This document shows positions 30,436 to 41,297 of a DNA stretch of 64,000 nt, in pieces. This DNA comes from Hyphomicrobium sp. (GTDB lineage Bacteria > Pseudomonadota > Alphaproteobacteria > Rhizobiales > Hyphomicrobiaceae): assembly GCA_022843145.1 (NCBI GenBank), contig JALHOF010000014.1, positions 1 to 64,000 of the forward strand. Reading direction: 5' to 3'. The notes beneath the pieces are model-generated. The model worked only from the letters and a program-made list of their open reading frames with translations, was not told the DNA's origin and made no database searches. The stretch's first letter is position 1. Each line of letters begins with the position of its first letter. The position numbers and the translations under genes were made by a program.

Positions 30436-31431
30436 ATGACGCTTCCCGCGTTCAATATGCGTCAGCTTTTGGAAGCTGGCGTTCACTTTGGTCACCAGTC
30501 GCACCGCTGGAACCCCAAAATGCAGCCGTTCATCTACGGCTCGCGCAACAACATTCACATCCTCGATCTGACCCAGACCGTGCCGCTGTTGCATCAAGCT
30601 CTGGTCAAGGTCTCCGACACCGTCGCCAATGGCGGCCGCGTCCTGTTCGTCGCCACCAAGCGGCAGGCGTCCGAGGGCATCGCGGATGCCGCCAAGCGGT
30701 CGGCGCAATACTACATGAACAAGCGCTGGCTCGGCGGAACGTTGACCAACTGGAAGACCGTTTCGCAGTCGATCCGCCGCTTGCGTCAGCTCGACGAGAT
30801 TCTGGCCGATCCGCAGGGCCGTTCCAAGAAGGAAGTGTTGAACATCCAGCGGGAGCGCGACAAGCTCAACCTGGAACTCGGTGGCATCAAGGACATGGGC
30901 GGCACGCCCGATCTGCTGTTCGTGATCGACACCAATAAGGAGCAGATCGCGATCCAGGAAGCCCGCAAGCTTGGCATTCCGATCGTCGCGATCGTCGACA
31001 CCAACTGCGATCCGGACGGCATCGATTTCCCGGTCCCGGGCAATGACGACGCCGGTCGCGCCCTTACGCTCTATTGCGACCTCATCGCACGCGCCGCCCT
31101 CGATGGTCTCGAGCGCAGCCAGGCAGCTTCGGGCGTGGATATCGGCGCATTGGACCAGCCGCCGGGCGAGGCCGTACCGGCCGCCAAGGTCACCTTCAAG
31201 GGCATCGACGCACCGCGTGGCGAAGCCGACGACTTGAAGCGCATCACCAGTATCAACCCGAAAACGGAACAGCGCCTCAACGACGCCGGCGTGTTCCACT
31301 TCTGGCAGATCGCCGACCTCGACGCCGACCAGACTGCAGCACTCGACCGTCTGCTGCGTCTCAAGGGTCAGATCGCCAAGGAAGACTGGGCGGGACAGGC
31401 CAAGAAGATCGTCGAATCCACCGCCGCCTGA
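30436..31431 (+). CDS. rpsB: 30S ribosomal protein S2 with C-terminal appendage
   Basis: 331-residue ribosomal protein S2 of the small subunit. The core (about residues 1-230) shows [50 protein letters not shown] and the end [25 protein letters not shown] linker then leads to an extra domain of about 65 residues (262-331: [31 protein letters not shown]) found on several alphaproteobacterial proteins. The ATG at 30436 fits the S2 N-terminus. First gene of the long forward array; tsf follows. Confidence 0.96.
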   Translation: MTLPAFNMRQLLEAGVHFGHQSHRWNPKMQPFIYGSRNNIHILDLTQTVPLLHQALVKVSDTVANGGRVLFVATKRQASEGIADAAKRSAQYYMNKRWLGGTLTNWKTVSQSIRRLRQLDEILADPQGRSKKEVLNIQRERDKLNLELGGIKDMGGTPDLLFVIDTNKEQIAIQEARKLGIPIVAIVDTNCDPDGIDFPVPGNDDAGRALTLYCDLIARAALDGLERSQAASGVDIGALDQPPGEAVPAAKVTFKGIDAPRGEADDLKRITSINPKTEQRLNDAGVFHFWQIADLDADQTAALDRLLRLKGQIAKEDWAGQAKKIVESTAA

Positions 31432-31544
31432 CGCGACGCGCGCCGCGGCGGCTGCCTCGTGCAGTCGCCGCGTGCCATGCGACCGTCACACGACTCTTCA
31501 GCAGCGGGCGTGGAACGAGCGCCTGCCAACAGATGGATCTTGCC

Positions 31545-32477
31545 ATGACGATCACCGCATCGATGGTTAAGGAGCTGCGCGACCGCACCGGCGCCGGCAT
31601 GATGGATTGCAAGACCGCACTCGGCGAGACCGGAGGCGATATCGAGGCAGCGATCGACTGGCTGCGCAAGAAGGGGCTGTCGAAGGCCGCCAAGAAGGCC
31701 GACCGCGTGGCCGCTGAAGGCTTGATCGGCGTCGCCGTGTCCGGAACGTCCGGCGCCGTCGTCGAGGTCAACTCCGAAACCGACTTCGTCGCGCGCAATG
31801 CCCAGTTCCAGGAGATGGTCACCGCGATCGCTGGCGTCGCCGCCGGCGTAAATGGCGACTTTGCCAAGCTTTTGGCCGCGCCGTTTCCTGGCAAGTCGAA
31901 CAGCGTCGAGAACCACGTCAAGGAGATGGTCGCGACCATCGGCGAGAACATGTCCGTGCGCCGCGCCTCGGCCCTGGCTGTCAAGGCCGGTGCGATCGCG
32001 AGCTATGTCCACAACCAGGTCGCGCCGAACCTCGGCAAGATCGGCGTGCTCGTCGCGCTCGAGAGCGACGGAAAGAACACCGACGAGCTGGCGGCTCTCG
32101 GACGCATGATCGCCATGCACGTCGCGGCGACGAGCCCCGTGGCACTCGATCTCGCGGGCGTACCTGCGGAGATGGTCGAGCGCGAGAAGGCCATTCTTGC
32201 CGACAAGAACCAGGGCAAAAAGCCTGAAGTGCTCGAAAAGATTTTTCAATCGAGCCTGAAAACCTTTGCCAAGGACAATTGCTTGCTCGAACAGGCCTTC
32301 ATCCACGACGGATCGAAGACCGTCACGCAGGTCGTGAAGGAAGCGGAAGGCAAGGTCGGCGCGCCGATCAAGGTCACCGGCTTCGTGCGCTACACGCTCG
32401 GTGAGGGGATCGAGAAAAAGGAAGAGGATTTCGCCGCCGAAGTGGCCAAGACGGTCGCTGAAAGCAAGAAGTCCTGA
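31545..32477 (+). CDS. tsf: Translation elongation factor Ts
   Basis: 310-residue guanine-nucleotide exchange factor for EF-Tu. The N-terminal UBA-like domain and signature [19 protein letters not shown] and the core motif [13 protein letters not shown] are present. The ATG at 31545 (MTITASM) matches family starts; an ATG four codons earlier is possible. A rho-independent terminator lies about 50 bp after the stop. Confidence 0.97.
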   Translation: MTITASMVKELRDRTGAGMMDCKTALGETGGDIEAAIDWLRKKGLSKAAKKADRVAAEGLIGVAVSGTSGAVVEVNSETDFVARNAQFQEMVTAIAGVAAGVNGDFAKLLAAPFPGKSNSVENHVKEMVATIGENMSVRRASALAVKAGAIASYVHNQVAPNLGKIGVLVALESDGKNTDELAALGRMIAMHVAATSPVALDLAGVPAEMVEREKAILADKNQGKKPEVLEKIFQSSLKTFAKDNCLLEQAFIHDGSKTVTQVVKEAEGKVGAPIKVTGFVRYTLGEGIEKKEEDFAAEVAKTVAESKKS

Positions 32478-32528
32478 GACTTTAGGCCGATCACGGCTTT
32501 TCCTCGAAGTGCGATGTGCGGTATCAAG

Positions 32529-32556
32529 CGGCCCAGGGGTGACCCCGGGCCGTTTT
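32529..32556 (+). terminator. Rho-independent terminator after tsf
   Basis: GC-rich hairpin CGGCCC-A-GGGG / CCCC-GGGCCG with a TGA loop and one bulged A, followed directly by TTTT. It separates rpsB-tsf from pyrH and would end or attenuate transcription between the two pairs. Confidence 0.8.
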
Positions 32557-32641
32557 CGTGAGACGGCCTTGCCGCAACCATCGACGATGCCAATGGCACG
32601 GCAGCGCGGCGCGGGGACCGGCCAGGAAGCAGGAGCGGGCA

Positions 32642-33388
32642 ATGACGGATCAGGGCGGCACGGACAAAAAATCCGGCGATCTCAAGTACAAGCGGCTCAT
32701 GCTCAAGCTGTCCGGCGAGGCCTTGATGGGTTCGGACGGTTACGGCATCAACATGAGTGTGGTCGATCGGCTTGCGAAAGACGTCTCCGACGCGGTCGCC
32801 GCTGGCGCTCAGATCGGTGTCGTCGTCGGCGGCGGTAACATCTTCCGAGGCCTGCAGGGCGCGGCGAAGGGCATGGACCGGGCGACCGCCGACTACATGG
32901 GTATGCTCGCCACGGTGATGAACGCGCTCGCCTTCCAGAATGCCCTCGAACATCAGAGGACCTCGGCGCGCGTGTTGTCGGCGATTCCGATGCCCACGGT
33001 CTGCGAATCGTTCGTGCGGCCCAAGGCTCTGCATCACATGCGGAAAGGCCGCGTCGTGATCTTCGCGGCCGGGACCGGAAATCCGTTTTTCACCACGGAC
33101 ACGGCCGCGACATTGCGCGCCGTCGAAATGGAGTGCGACGCGGTGGCCAAGGCGACGAAGGTCGATGGCGTCTACTCGGCCGATCCGAAGAGGGATCCTT
33201 CGGCCGTCCGCTACGAGCGTCTCACGCATTCCGAGGTTCTTGCCCGCAATCTGCAGGTAATGGACGGTGCCGCGATCGCCCTTGCCCGCGACAACCGACT
33301 TCCGGTAATTGTTTTCTCGATCGAGGAGCCCGGCAATCTTCTCGGCGTACTGCGCGGATCCGCCCGCGCGACGATCATCGAGGGGTAA
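32642..33388 (+). CDS. pyrH: Uridylate kinase (UMP kinase)
   Basis: 248-residue bacterial UMP kinase of the amino-acid-kinase fold that makes UDP from UMP; a hexameric enzyme. Seen: [45 protein letters not shown] and [14 protein letters not shown]. The ATG at 32642 follows AGGAGCGGGCA. It lies in the conserved order rpsB-tsf-pyrH-frr. Confidence 0.97.
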   Translation: MTDQGGTDKKSGDLKYKRLMLKLSGEALMGSDGYGINMSVVDRLAKDVSDAVAAGAQIGVVVGGGNIFRGLQGAAKGMDRATADYMGMLATVMNALAFQNALEHQRTSARVLSAIPMPTVCESFVRPKALHHMRKGRVVIFAAGTGNPFFTTDTAATLRAVEMECDAVAKATKVDGVYSADPKRDPSAVRYERLTHSEVLARNLQVMDGAAIALARDNRLPVIVFSIEEPGNLLGVLRGSARATIIEG

Positions 33389-33610
33389 GCGGTCACTTGC
33401 GGCAGTCGCGCCGCGGGCAAAAGGGATGGCTCGCCTTGCGCTCGATCCGCTCAGGCTGTCATTTGCTGCGGGACCGGCTTGTGATGCGGGGTGGATCAGT
33501 TCGTTGCCAGCCGGCCGCATCGTCGTTGTCGAAGGGCGGTTTGGCGACGCCCAACGGGATAGGCCGCTTCGGATGCCGCTAAGGCGCCGGCGCGGCGCCA
33601 AGGAGAGACC

Positions 33611-34174
33611 ATGTCGTTGAACACGTTCAATGCTGCAGAAATCGAGACCAGGATGCGTGCGTCGCTCGACGCACTCAAGCGTGAGCTGTCAGGGCTTCGC
33701 ACTGGGCGTGCTAGTGCGCATTTGCTCGATCCCGTGCAGGTGATGGTCTACGGGTCGCGGATGCCGCTCAATCAGATCGCTTCCGTATCCGTGCCGGAGC
33801 CGCGCATGATTTCGGTCCAGGTCTGGGATCGCAGCAACGTTGCCGCCGTCGACAAGGCGATCCGCGAAGCAAATCTCGGATTGAACCCGATCATGGACGG
33901 CCAAGTGCTGCGCCTCCCGATTCCGTCGTTGACCGCCGATCGCCGCAACGAACTGGTCAAGCTCGCCCACAAGTACGCCGAGCACTCGCGAATCGCCGTC
34001 CGCAACGTCCGCCGCGAGGGGATGGATCTTCTCAAGAAGCTCGAGAAGGACGGCAAAATGAGCGAGGACGACCACAAGAAGAATTCGGTCAAGGTTCAGG
34101 AGCTTACCGATAAGCTGATCAAGGAGATCGATCAGACGCTTGCCACCAAGGAGATCGAGATCCAGAAGGTGTAG
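33611..34174 (+). CDS. frr: Ribosome recycling factor
   Basis: 187-residue factor that, with EF-G, splits post-termination ribosomes. Typical length; signatures LRTGRASAHLLDPVQV, the hinge region and KFLEKDGKMSEDDHK-like C-terminal helix (here KKLEKDGKMSEDDHKKN) are present. A good site, AAGGAGAGACC, precedes the ATG. The 222 bp between pyrH and frr hold no feature I can name. Confidence 0.97.
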   Translation: MSLNTFNAAEIETRMRASLDALKRELSGLRTGRASAHLLDPVQVMVYGSRMPLNQIASVSVPEPRMISVQVWDRSNVAAVDKAIREANLGLNPIMDGQVLRLPIPSLTADRRNELVKLAHKYAEHSRIAVRNVRREGMDLLKKLEKDGKMSEDDHKKNSVKVQELTDKLIKEIDQTLATKEIEIQKV

Positions 34175-34213
34175 TCCGTCTCTTCTGCCGTTGGTCGCCG
34201 TCGTCAACAGAAA

Positions 34214-34996
34214 GTGCCTCAGCCCTTGACCGACACTTCGCATCAGCAGCCGTGGCCAGCCGGAGCACGCAATGGCGCTGAAGCGGGCCCGCGTCACGTC
34301 GCCATCATTATGGACGGCAATGGCCGCTGGGCGGCAAGTCGGGGCATGCCGCGTGCGCTTGGACATCGGCAGGGCGTGGAAGCGGTTCGTCGCACGGTTC
34401 GCGCGGCGATCGAACTCGGCATCCCCTACCTGACGATCTACAGCTTCTCGTCGGAGAACTGGTCGCGCCCGCCAGATGAAATCGAAGACCTAATGGGTCT
34501 GATGAAGCGGTTCATTCGCCGCGACCTCGCGGAGATGCATCAGGCCGGTGTGCGCATCACGGTGATCGGCGAGCGCGAGCATGTCGATCCCGAACTCCTG
34601 GCGTTGATCGACGAGGCGAAGGAGTTGACCGCCATTAACACCACGCTGACGCTCGTCATTGCATTCAACTACGGCTCTCGCGGTGAGATCGCGAAGGCCG
34701 CCCGCAAGCTGGCGGTGGCGGTGGCGGAGGGACGTCTGGCTCCTGCCGATATCACGGTCGACGCGGTCGGGCAGGCGCTGGACACGGACGGCATTCCGGA
34801 CCCCGACCTTCTGGTCCGCACGAGCGGTGAACTCCGTCTGTCCAACTTCCTGCTGTGGCAGTCCGCCTACACGGAGTTCGTCTTTCTCGACGTCAATTGG
34901 CCCGATTTCGGTCGCGCCGAACTCGAACAGGCCATAGCATCGTTTCGGGCCCGTGACCGTCGCTTCGGTGGGCCGACCCGGCGATCGACGGCATGA
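34214..34996 (+). CDS. uppS: Isoprenyl transferase (undecaprenyl diphosphate synthase)
   Basis: 260-residue cis-prenyltransferase that makes the C55 lipid carrier for peptidoglycan and other envelope polymers. The catalytic region [17 protein letters not shown] has D34, and the signatures [13 protein letters not shown] and [25 protein letters not shown] are clear. The start is a GTG; about 26 poorly conserved residues precede the core, so the true start could be further in. cdsA follows 10 bp later. Confidence 0.95.
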   Translation: MPQPLTDTSHQQPWPAGARNGAEAGPRHVAIIMDGNGRWAASRGMPRALGHRQGVEAVRRTVRAAIELGIPYLTIYSFSSENWSRPPDEIEDLMGLMKRFIRRDLAEMHQAGVRITVIGEREHVDPELLALIDEAKELTAINTTLTLVIAFNYGSRGEIAKAARKLAVAVAEGRLAPADITVDAVGQALDTDGIPDPDLLVRTSGELRLSNFLLWQSAYTEFVFLDVNWPDFGRAELEQAIASFRARDRRFGGPTRRSTA

Positions 34997-35006
34997 GAGG
35001 GCGCCT

Positions 35007-35867
35007 ATGACCGAGGACGCCCCCGCGGGGCTCGCGCCGAGCACACGGCCCGCGAATTGGCGTGATCTGAAGCCGCGGCTGTTTGCCGGCGTGGCGCTCG
35101 CTGTCATCGCATTCGCACTTCTTGCACTCGGCCAGCGTCCGTTCGCGCTCCTCGTCCTGGCTGTCGCTCTGGCCATGAGCTGGGAGTGGGGACGCATGGT
35201 TCGCAATGCTTCGCTCGATCTGCCTTTCGCCGTCCAGGCGACCGCCGTCACCATCGCCATTCTATTGTCCGTTATGGGTATGCCCGCGCTCGGCATCGCC
35301 GTAATCGCGATCGGGACGATCGTCGTCTTCGCGCTGGGTTTCGGAACCGAATCGGGCCTCTCGGCGCAGGGTGTCCTCTATGTTGGTCTGCCGGCGGTCA
35401 TGCTGCTGTGGTTGCGCGGCGACGGCGTCTTGGGCTTCTGGGCGGTGTTGCTGGTTGTAGCCTGTGTCGCGGCGACCGATACGGCGGCATTCTTCACCGG
35501 ACGGCAGATCGGCGGCCCTAAGTTGTGGCCGGCCGTTTCACCCAATAAGACCTGGTCGGGGCTGATCGGGGGCGTGAGCGCGAGCGCGCTCACCGCCGTC
35601 GCGGTTGCACAAGGTATTTCCGGAGCGTCGGCCGGGCGCATGGCGCTGATCGGTCTCGTCCTGGGATTGGTGGCGCAGGCCGGCGATCTGGCCGAGAGTG
35701 CGTTGAAGCGGCTGTTCAGCGTCAAGGATACGAGCAGCCTCATCCCCGGTCACGGCGGCGTCATGGACCGCATGGATGGCATCGTCGCCGCGGCCATCGC
35801 GGCGGGTCTGATCGCGCTCGGCACGAATGCCAACGCGCCGGCTCGCGCGCTGCTGTTGGGTGGCTGA
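35007..35867 (+). CDS. cdsA: Phosphatidate cytidylyltransferase
   Basis: 286-residue integral membrane enzyme that makes CDP-diacylglycerol from phosphatidate and CTP, the precursor of membrane phospholipids. The family signature is seen near the C-terminus: SALKRLFSVKDTSSLIPGHGG followed by VMDRMDG. About seven to eight hydrophobic segments. The ATG at 35007 lies 10 bp after uppS. dxr begins 21 bp after its stop. Confidence 0.95.
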   Translation: MTEDAPAGLAPSTRPANWRDLKPRLFAGVALAVIAFALLALGQRPFALLVLAVALAMSWEWGRMVRNASLDLPFAVQATAVTIAILLSVMGMPALGIAVIAIGTIVVFALGFGTESGLSAQGVLYVGLPAVMLLWLRGDGVLGFWAVLLVVACVAATDTAAFFTGRQIGGPKLWPAVSPNKTWSGLIGGVSASALTAVAVAQGISGASAGRMALIGLVLGLVAQAGDLAESALKRLFSVKDTSSLIPGHGGVMDRMDGIVAAAIAAGLIALGTNANAPARALLLGG

Positions 35868-35888
35868 GATGCGAGGAAATTGCACAGC

Positions 35889-37121
35889 ATGACGCCGCAC
35901 CCGGCCACGACGAACGGCGTTGGAACGACATCGGGTTCCGGGCCCAAGCGGCTGAGCATTCTCGGCGCTACCGGCTCAATCGGCACGAGCACGCTCGATC
36001 TCGTGGCGCGCAATCCGGCCGAATTCGACATCGTGGCGTTGACCGCGCAGACCAATGCCTCGGCACTTGCCGCACTTGCGCGGAAGCACGGGGCTCGCGT
36101 TGCCGTCATCGGTGAAATCGATCGCTACGGCGAGTTGAAAGAGGCTCTCTCGGGCTCCGGTATTCGGGCCGAGGCCGGCGCCGATGCGCTCGTCGCCGCC
36201 GCCGCCGAACCTGCCGATTGCGTGATGGCGTCGATCATCGGTGCCGCCGGTCTTGCGCCCACGTTCGAGGCCGCGCGGCAAGGCCGCCGGCTCGCGCTTG
36301 CCAACAAGGAATGTCTCGTCTCGGCGGGCGCTGTCTTCATGGCCGAGGTCGCGCGGCACGGCACCGAGTTGTTCCCGGTCGACAGTGAGCATTCGGCCGC
36401 CTTCCAGGCCCTCGCCGGCTCTCCGCCCGACACCATCGAGCGGATCGTGCTGACGGCATCTGGCGGACCGTTCCGCACCTGGACGCACGCCCAACTCGCC
36501 GCGGCCACGCCCGAGCAGGCGTTGAAGCACCCGAACTGGACGATGGGCGCGAAGATCACCATCGATTCCGCGACGCTGATGAACAAGGGCCTCGAGCTGA
36601 TCGAGGCGTATCACCTGTTTCCGGTCGAGATCGATCAGCTGGGCGTCGTGGTCCACCCGCAGTCGATCATCCACTGTCTCGTGACTTATCGCGACGGATC
36701 CGTGCTGGCGCAAATGTCGTGTCCCGACATGCGCACGCCCATTTCGCTCTCGCTCGCCTGGCCGAGCCGCATGTCGGCCCCGGTCGAACGGCTCGACCTC
36801 GTCAAGATCGGTTCGCTCACCTTCGAGGAAGCCGACACCGCCCGCTTTCCGGCGCTCGGCCTCGCACGCGATGCGCTCGCACGCGGCCAATCGGCGCCCG
36901 CCATTCTCAATGCGGCCAATGAAGTCGCAGTGGCTGCGTTCCTGGAGCGCAGAATCGGTTTTCTTGATATTGCAACGCTGGTGGGCCAAGTACTGGAAGC
37001 GGCGGATCGAGCCGGCCAGGTGGCGGCGATGTCGTCACTGGCCGATGTTCTGGCCGCCGATGGCGAAGCGAGGAAGCTGGCGGAGAGCCTGCTCCCGGGC
37101 ATCGCCGGTGGAAGACGTTGA
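35889..37121 (+). CDS. dxr: 1-deoxy-D-xylulose 5-phosphate reductoisomerase
   Basis: 410-residue NADPH-dependent enzyme forming 2-C-methyl-D-erythritol 4-phosphate, the committed step of the non-mevalonate isoprenoid pathway. Seen: the nucleotide motif LGATGSIGTSTLDL, LANKECLVSAG, the metal site VDSEHSAAFQAL and the substrate-site segments LTASGGPFR and NWTMGAKITIDSATLMNKGLELIEA. The ATG at 35889 follows GAGGAAAT; a TTG three codons upstream is less likely. Confidence 0.96.
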   Translation: MTPHPATTNGVGTTSGSGPKRLSILGATGSIGTSTLDLVARNPAEFDIVALTAQTNASALAALARKHGARVAVIGEIDRYGELKEALSGSGIRAEAGADALVAAAAEPADCVMASIIGAAGLAPTFEAARQGRRLALANKECLVSAGAVFMAEVARHGTELFPVDSEHSAAFQALAGSPPDTIERIVLTASGGPFRTWTHAQLAAATPEQALKHPNWTMGAKITIDSATLMNKGLELIEAYHLFPVEIDQLGVVVHPQSIIHCLVTYRDGSVLAQMSCPDMRTPISLSLAWPSRMSAPVERLDLVKIGSLTFEEADTARFPALGLARDALARGQSAPAILNAANEVAVAAFLERRIGFLDIATLVGQVLEAADRAGQVAAMSSLADVLAADGEARKLAESLLPGIAGGRR

Positions 37122-37315
37122 GCCGTTAAATTATACAACTTCCGCGATTGGTGCGGCCCGGTCGCGCGTCCTGGTGCAGTTTGCCGGTCCAAGCCGTCAG
37201 GCTTGCCGCATTGGCGTCAAACACGCGAAGTCAGTTCCTATGCTGGCCAGATCCAGCCGGTGAGACCCGATTTGGGCGCTCGCGGGCGAGGCCGAGACGA
37301 GAGAGACCCGATACC

Positions 37316-38479
37316 ATGGCCGTACTGACCACTTCGATTTTCGGCACCATCTGGGGCTATCTGTCGTTCCCGCTGGCATTCCTGTTCGTGCTCACGGTCG
37401 TGGTTTTCGTCCATGAGATGGGCCATTTCCTCGTGGCGCGCTGGTGCGGCGTCACGGTGCAGACGTTCTCGATCGGCTTCGGCAAGGAAGTTTGGGGCTT
37501 TTACGACCGGCACGGCACGCGCTGGCGCCTCGCCTGGATCCCGCTCGGCGGCTACGTCAAGTTCATGGACGACGAGAACGCGGCCAGTGCGCCGTCCCGC
37601 GATGCGCTCGACCGCATGACGCCGGAGCAGCGCGCCGGCGCCTTCCACGCCAAGCCGGTTTGGCAGCGCGCGGCCGTCGTCGCGGCTGGTCCGATCGCCA
37701 ATTTTCTGCTGGCCATCGCTATTTTTGCGATTATTTACAGCATCGTCGGCGTGCGCCTGACCGAAGCGCGCGTCGACGAGGTCATTCCCGACACCCCCGC
37801 CGCCAAGGTCGGATTCAAGCCCGGCGACGTGATCGCGGCCATCGACGGCACGCCGATCAGCGGGTTCAACGAACTGCAGCGGATCGTCGGGACGAGCCCA
37901 GGGCGGAGCTTGGTTTTCACGGTCAAGCGCGACGGCGGACTGATCGACCTGACCGCCGTTCCAGAGGTTCGCGAGGATCCGGGTGACGTCACCGGCATCA
38001 ACCGCCGCGTCGTGATCGGCATCAAGGGCGTGCGCCGGCCGCAGGAGGTGGGTACGCGCAGTGTCGGCCCGATCGAGGCGGTCGGCCTCGGGATCAGCGA
38101 AACGAAGTTCATCGTGACCAGCACGCTCGGCTATCTCGCCGACGTCGTGGCCGGACGACAGAAGGCCGACCAGCTCGGCGGTCCGATCCGCATTGCCGAA
38201 GTCAGTGGGCAGGTCGCGAAGGTCGGCATCGAGGCGTTGATCCACTTGATCGCGGTCTTGTCGGTCAGCGTCGGCCTGATCAACCTCTTCCCGATTCCGC
38301 TTCTCGACGGTGGTCACCTTATGTTCTACGCCGTTGAGGCGATCCGCCGTCGTCCGCTCAGCGAGCGCAGCCAGGAAATCGGATTCCGGATCGGCCTCGC
38401 TGTTGTGCTCAGCTTGATGGTTTTTGCCACGCTGAACGACATTCCGATTCTCAAAAAGTGGCTGTCCTGGCTTGGCTGA
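37316..38479 (+). CDS. rseP: Site-2 protease RseP family zinc metalloprotease
   Basis: 387-residue intramembrane protease. HEMGH in the first helix supplies the zinc ligands and catalytic Glu, and LFPIPLLDGGHL in a later helix supplies the third ligand. One PDZ domain (about residues 135-215, with FKPGDVIAAIDGTPI) lies in the periplasm. In related bacteria it cleaves anti-sigma factors and remnant signal peptides. It lies between dxr and bamA as in most Gram-negative genomes. The ATG at 37316 excludes an unconserved upstream extension. Confidence 0.95.
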   Translation: MAVLTTSIFGTIWGYLSFPLAFLFVLTVVVFVHEMGHFLVARWCGVTVQTFSIGFGKEVWGFYDRHGTRWRLAWIPLGGYVKFMDDENAASAPSRDALDRMTPEQRAGAFHAKPVWQRAAVVAAGPIANFLLAIAIFAIIYSIVGVRLTEARVDEVIPDTPAAKVGFKPGDVIAAIDGTPISGFNELQRIVGTSPGRSLVFTVKRDGGLIDLTAVPEVREDPGDVTGINRRVVIGIKGVRRPQEVGTRSVGPIEAVGLGISETKFIVTSTLGYLADVVAGRQKADQLGGPIRIAEVSGQVAKVGIEALIHLIAVLSVSVGLINLFPIPLLDGGHLMFYAVEAIRRRPLSERSQEIGFRIGLAVVLSLMVFATLNDIPILKKWLSWLG

Positions 38480-38774
38480 ACGCATGTCCATTTAAGGTAA
38501 TTTCGGGGCAGCGTCGCGCGCGCCCCGCAGTTGGGCGTTCGGCGGTCGTAAGGCTGGCCAAAGGCCGTCGAATCAGGGACGGTGACGTATTCTTGCCACT
38601 TCCGCCTCGGCGGTCGAAACGTTAAAAACGAGTGTCTGAATCGGTTCGCGAAACCGGGGACTCCAGGCCAGTTGGCCGGATGGTTTCGCAAAGCCGAAAG
38701 ATCGAAGATCGCGCAGCATCTCAGCCGACAGGCTGCGCGAGCCAGGGGGGTCGGCAAAGAGGGCAGCTCCGCGA

Positions 38775-41156
38775 ATGCCGAAATTTCGGATCATGGCGGT
38801 GAGAAGGCTAGGCCTGCTCGTTGCACTCATGCTGCTCGCGCCGGCTGCGCTCATCGTCGAGAGCGTCGCGGTGCCCAGCATGGCGCAGGCTCAAAGCGGT
38901 CCTGTCCGCGAAATTCGCGTGACGGGCAACCGTCGCGTCGAGCCGGAGACAGTTCGCTCGTATCTCCAATTCTCGGTCGGCGACAGCTATGACGCCGACA
39001 AGGTCGATCGCTCGCTCCGCGCGTTGTTCGCGACGGGCCTGTTCGCAGACGTCCGCATCGATCGCGAAGGCAATGCCGCCGTGATCACCGTCGTCGAGAA
39101 CCCGGTTATCAATCAGGTCGCCTTCGAGGGTAACAGCGAAGTCGACACCGCCACGTTGACCACTGAGGTTCAGCTCAAGCCGCGCTCCGTCTTCACGCGC
39201 GCCCGCGCTCAGGCCGACGTGCAGCGCATTCTCGACGTTTATCGTCGTCAGGGCCGGTTTGCCGCGTCCGTCGAGCCGAAAATCATCGAGCTCGAGCAGA
39301 ACCGCGTGAACTTGGTGTTCGAGATCGCCGAAGGCGGCGCGACGAAGGTCAAGGGCATCAACTTCATCGGCAACCGCGCCTTCAACGACAGCCAGTTGCG
39401 CGACATCGTGTCGACCACGCAGTCGGGCTGGTTCGACTTCCTGAAGGGCACCAACGTTTACGATCCGGACCGCATGGGTCTCGATCGCGAACTGCTGCGC
39501 CAGTACTATCTCAAGAACGGCTATGCCGACGCGCGTGTCGTCGCCGCCAACGCAGAACTCGACCGCGACGGCTCCGGCTTCTTCGTGACCTTCAGCATCG
39601 AGGAGGGTGAGCTTTACACCTTCGGCGACGTTCGCATCGAAAGCTCGCTTGCCGCCATCCAGCCCGAGGCGCTGCGCGGCCAACTGCTGACCTATGCCGG
39701 TCAGACCTACAACGGTTCGGACATCGACAAGTCGGTCGAGAAGCTGACGCTGGTCGTCGCCGAGCAGGGCTTCGCGTTTGCCCGCGTCCGTCCGCGCGCC
39801 ACACCCGATCCGACGTCGCGCACCATTTCCCTCGTCTACACGATCGACGAAGGACCGCGGATCTACATCGAGCGCATCAACATCATCGGCAACGTCCGTA
39901 CCAAGGATTTCGTGATCCGTCGCGAATTCCGCCTCGCGGAAGGCGATGCCTATAATCCTCTGCTGGTCGATCGCGCTAAAAAGCGTCTGCAGGCTCTCGG
40001 TCTGTTCAAGGGCGTCGAAGTCAAGCGCCGCCCGGGTTCCGCAGCCGACCGCGTTGCAATTGATGTCGAGCTTGTCGAACAGTCGACGGGTGAGCTGTCG
40101 TTCGGCGCCGGTTACTCGACCTCGGAAGGTGTGATCGGCGATATCTCGATCACCGAGCGCAACTTGCTGGGCAACGGCCAGTTCCTGCGCCTCAAGCTCG
40201 CCGGTTCGCTCGAGCGCTACCAGATCGACCTGTCGTTCACCGAGCCGCGCTTCCTCGATCGCAACCTGTCGGCAGGCTTCGACCTGTTCCACAAGGAAAC
40301 CGATCAGATCAGCCAGTCCGGCTTCCGCAGCCGCAAGACGGGTGGGTCGGTCCGTCTTGGCTTCCCGCTGGCCGAAAACCTGTGGATGCAGACCAGCTAC
40401 ACGCTGTCGCGGGACGAGATCTTCGATGTGCAGGAGAACGCTTCGATCGCGGTCAAGGACGCTTGCGGTGATCCCGCTCCGGCACCTGGCATAGAGAACT
40501 GCCAGAACTCGAGCTATTGGACGTCAGCCCTCGGTGCGTCGATCAGCTACGACAAGCGCAACCATCCGCGCAACCCGACCAGTGGTTACTACCTGCAGCT
40601 CGCCAGCGACTTCGCCGGCCTCGGCGGTGACGTGAACTACGTCCGCGTCCAAGGTGAAGGCCGCGCCTACTATCCGATCACCGACAAGATCACCTTTGTG
40701 GGCCGTGCCATCGCCGGTCATATCGAAGGCTGGGGTGGCGAGGACGTCAAGTTGCTCGACCTGTTCTTCAAGGGCGGCGAGACGGTACGCGGCTTCGAGC
40801 GTGCTGGTATCGGTCCGCGTGATATAGGTAGTCCCAATAGGGACGCGCTTGGTGGCCAGACGTTCTGGGCGGCGACCGCCGAAGTTCGGTTCCCGTTCCC
40901 CTTCATTCCGGATGATCTCGGCATGAGCGGCGCGGTGTTCGCGGATGCTGGCTCGGTATTCGGCAACAAGCGCGCGGAGGCAATTATTGCGCCGGGCAAT
41001 CTCGCCGACGACTCGTCTATCCGCTCGGCGGTCGGCGCATCGATTCTGTGGAACTCGCCGGTCGGCCCGCTGCGCCTCGACTACGCGATCCCGCTCACCA
41101 AGGAGAGCTACGACGAGGAGCAGCGCTTCCGCTTCGGCGCCTCGACGAAGTTCTGA
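38775..41156 (+). CDS. bamA: Outer membrane protein assembly factor BamA
   Basis: 793-residue central component of the BAM complex that folds beta-barrel proteins into the outer membrane. A signal peptide (about 40 residues, ending SMAQAQ) is followed by five POTRA repeats (for example IREIRVTGN-like start VREIRVTGNRRVEPETV) and a C-terminal barrel with DISITERNLLGNG, a KGGETVRGFE segment and a terminal Phe. Nearly 300 bp before the gene hold no clear feature. A terminator follows. Confidence 0.97.
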   Translation: MPKFRIMAVRRLGLLVALMLLAPAALIVESVAVPSMAQAQSGPVREIRVTGNRRVEPETVRSYLQFSVGDSYDADKVDRSLRALFATGLFADVRIDREGNAAVITVVENPVINQVAFEGNSEVDTATLTTEVQLKPRSVFTRARAQADVQRILDVYRRQGRFAASVEPKIIELEQNRVNLVFEIAEGGATKVKGINFIGNRAFNDSQLRDIVSTTQSGWFDFLKGTNVYDPDRMGLDRELLRQYYLKNGYADARVVAANAELDRDGSGFFVTFSIEEGELYTFGDVRIESSLAAIQPEALRGQLLTYAGQTYNGSDIDKSVEKLTLVVAEQGFAFARVRPRATPDPTSRTISLVYTIDEGPRIYIERINIIGNVRTKDFVIRREFRLAEGDAYNPLLVDRAKKRLQALGLFKGVEVKRRPGSAADRVAIDVELVEQSTGELSFGAGYSTSEGVIGDISITERNLLGNGQFLRLKLAGSLERYQIDLSFTEPRFLDRNLSAGFDLFHKETDQISQSGFRSRKTGGSVRLGFPLAENLWMQTSYTLSRDEIFDVQENASIAVKDACGDPAPAPGIENCQNSSYWTSALGASISYDKRNHPRNPTSGYYLQLASDFAGLGGDVNYVRVQGEGRAYYPITDKITFVGRAIAGHIEGWGGEDVKLLDLFFKGGETVRGFERAGIGPRDIGSPNRDALGGQTFWAATAEVRFPFPFIPDDLGMSGAVFADAGSVFGNKRAEAIIAPGNLADDSSIRSAVGASILWNSPVGPLRLDYAIPLTKESYDEEQRFRFGASTKF

Positions 41157-41220
41157 TCCGCGCGGCGCACGGCCCCATCGACGGCCAACGCGCGCCGGGA
41201 TAAACAAGACGATGTTTGGA

Positions 41221-41250
41221 GCGCGCCCGGTGTTCGGGCGCGTTTCCTTT
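41221..41250 (+). terminator. Rho-independent terminator after bamA
   Basis: Perfect 8-bp stem CGCGCCCG / CGGGCGCG with a 5-base loop, followed by TTTCCTTT. It lies between bamA and lpxD and may set the lipid A genes apart from bamA or dampen read-through. Confidence 0.75.
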
Positions 41251-41297
41251 ATGGCGCCGGTTTGTCCGGCTGCGCTCAAATATGGTGAACCGGTCAG

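Noticed and set aside
30205-31299. Reverse-strand frame of 364 codons through rpsB
   Set aside because: Most of it is antisense to rpsB; only the last 53 codons outside rpsB were kept as a weak candidate.
38808-40292. Reverse-strand frame of 494 codons opposite bamA
   Set aside because: Antisense to a confidently identified bamA; no domain signs and low-complexity acidic composition.
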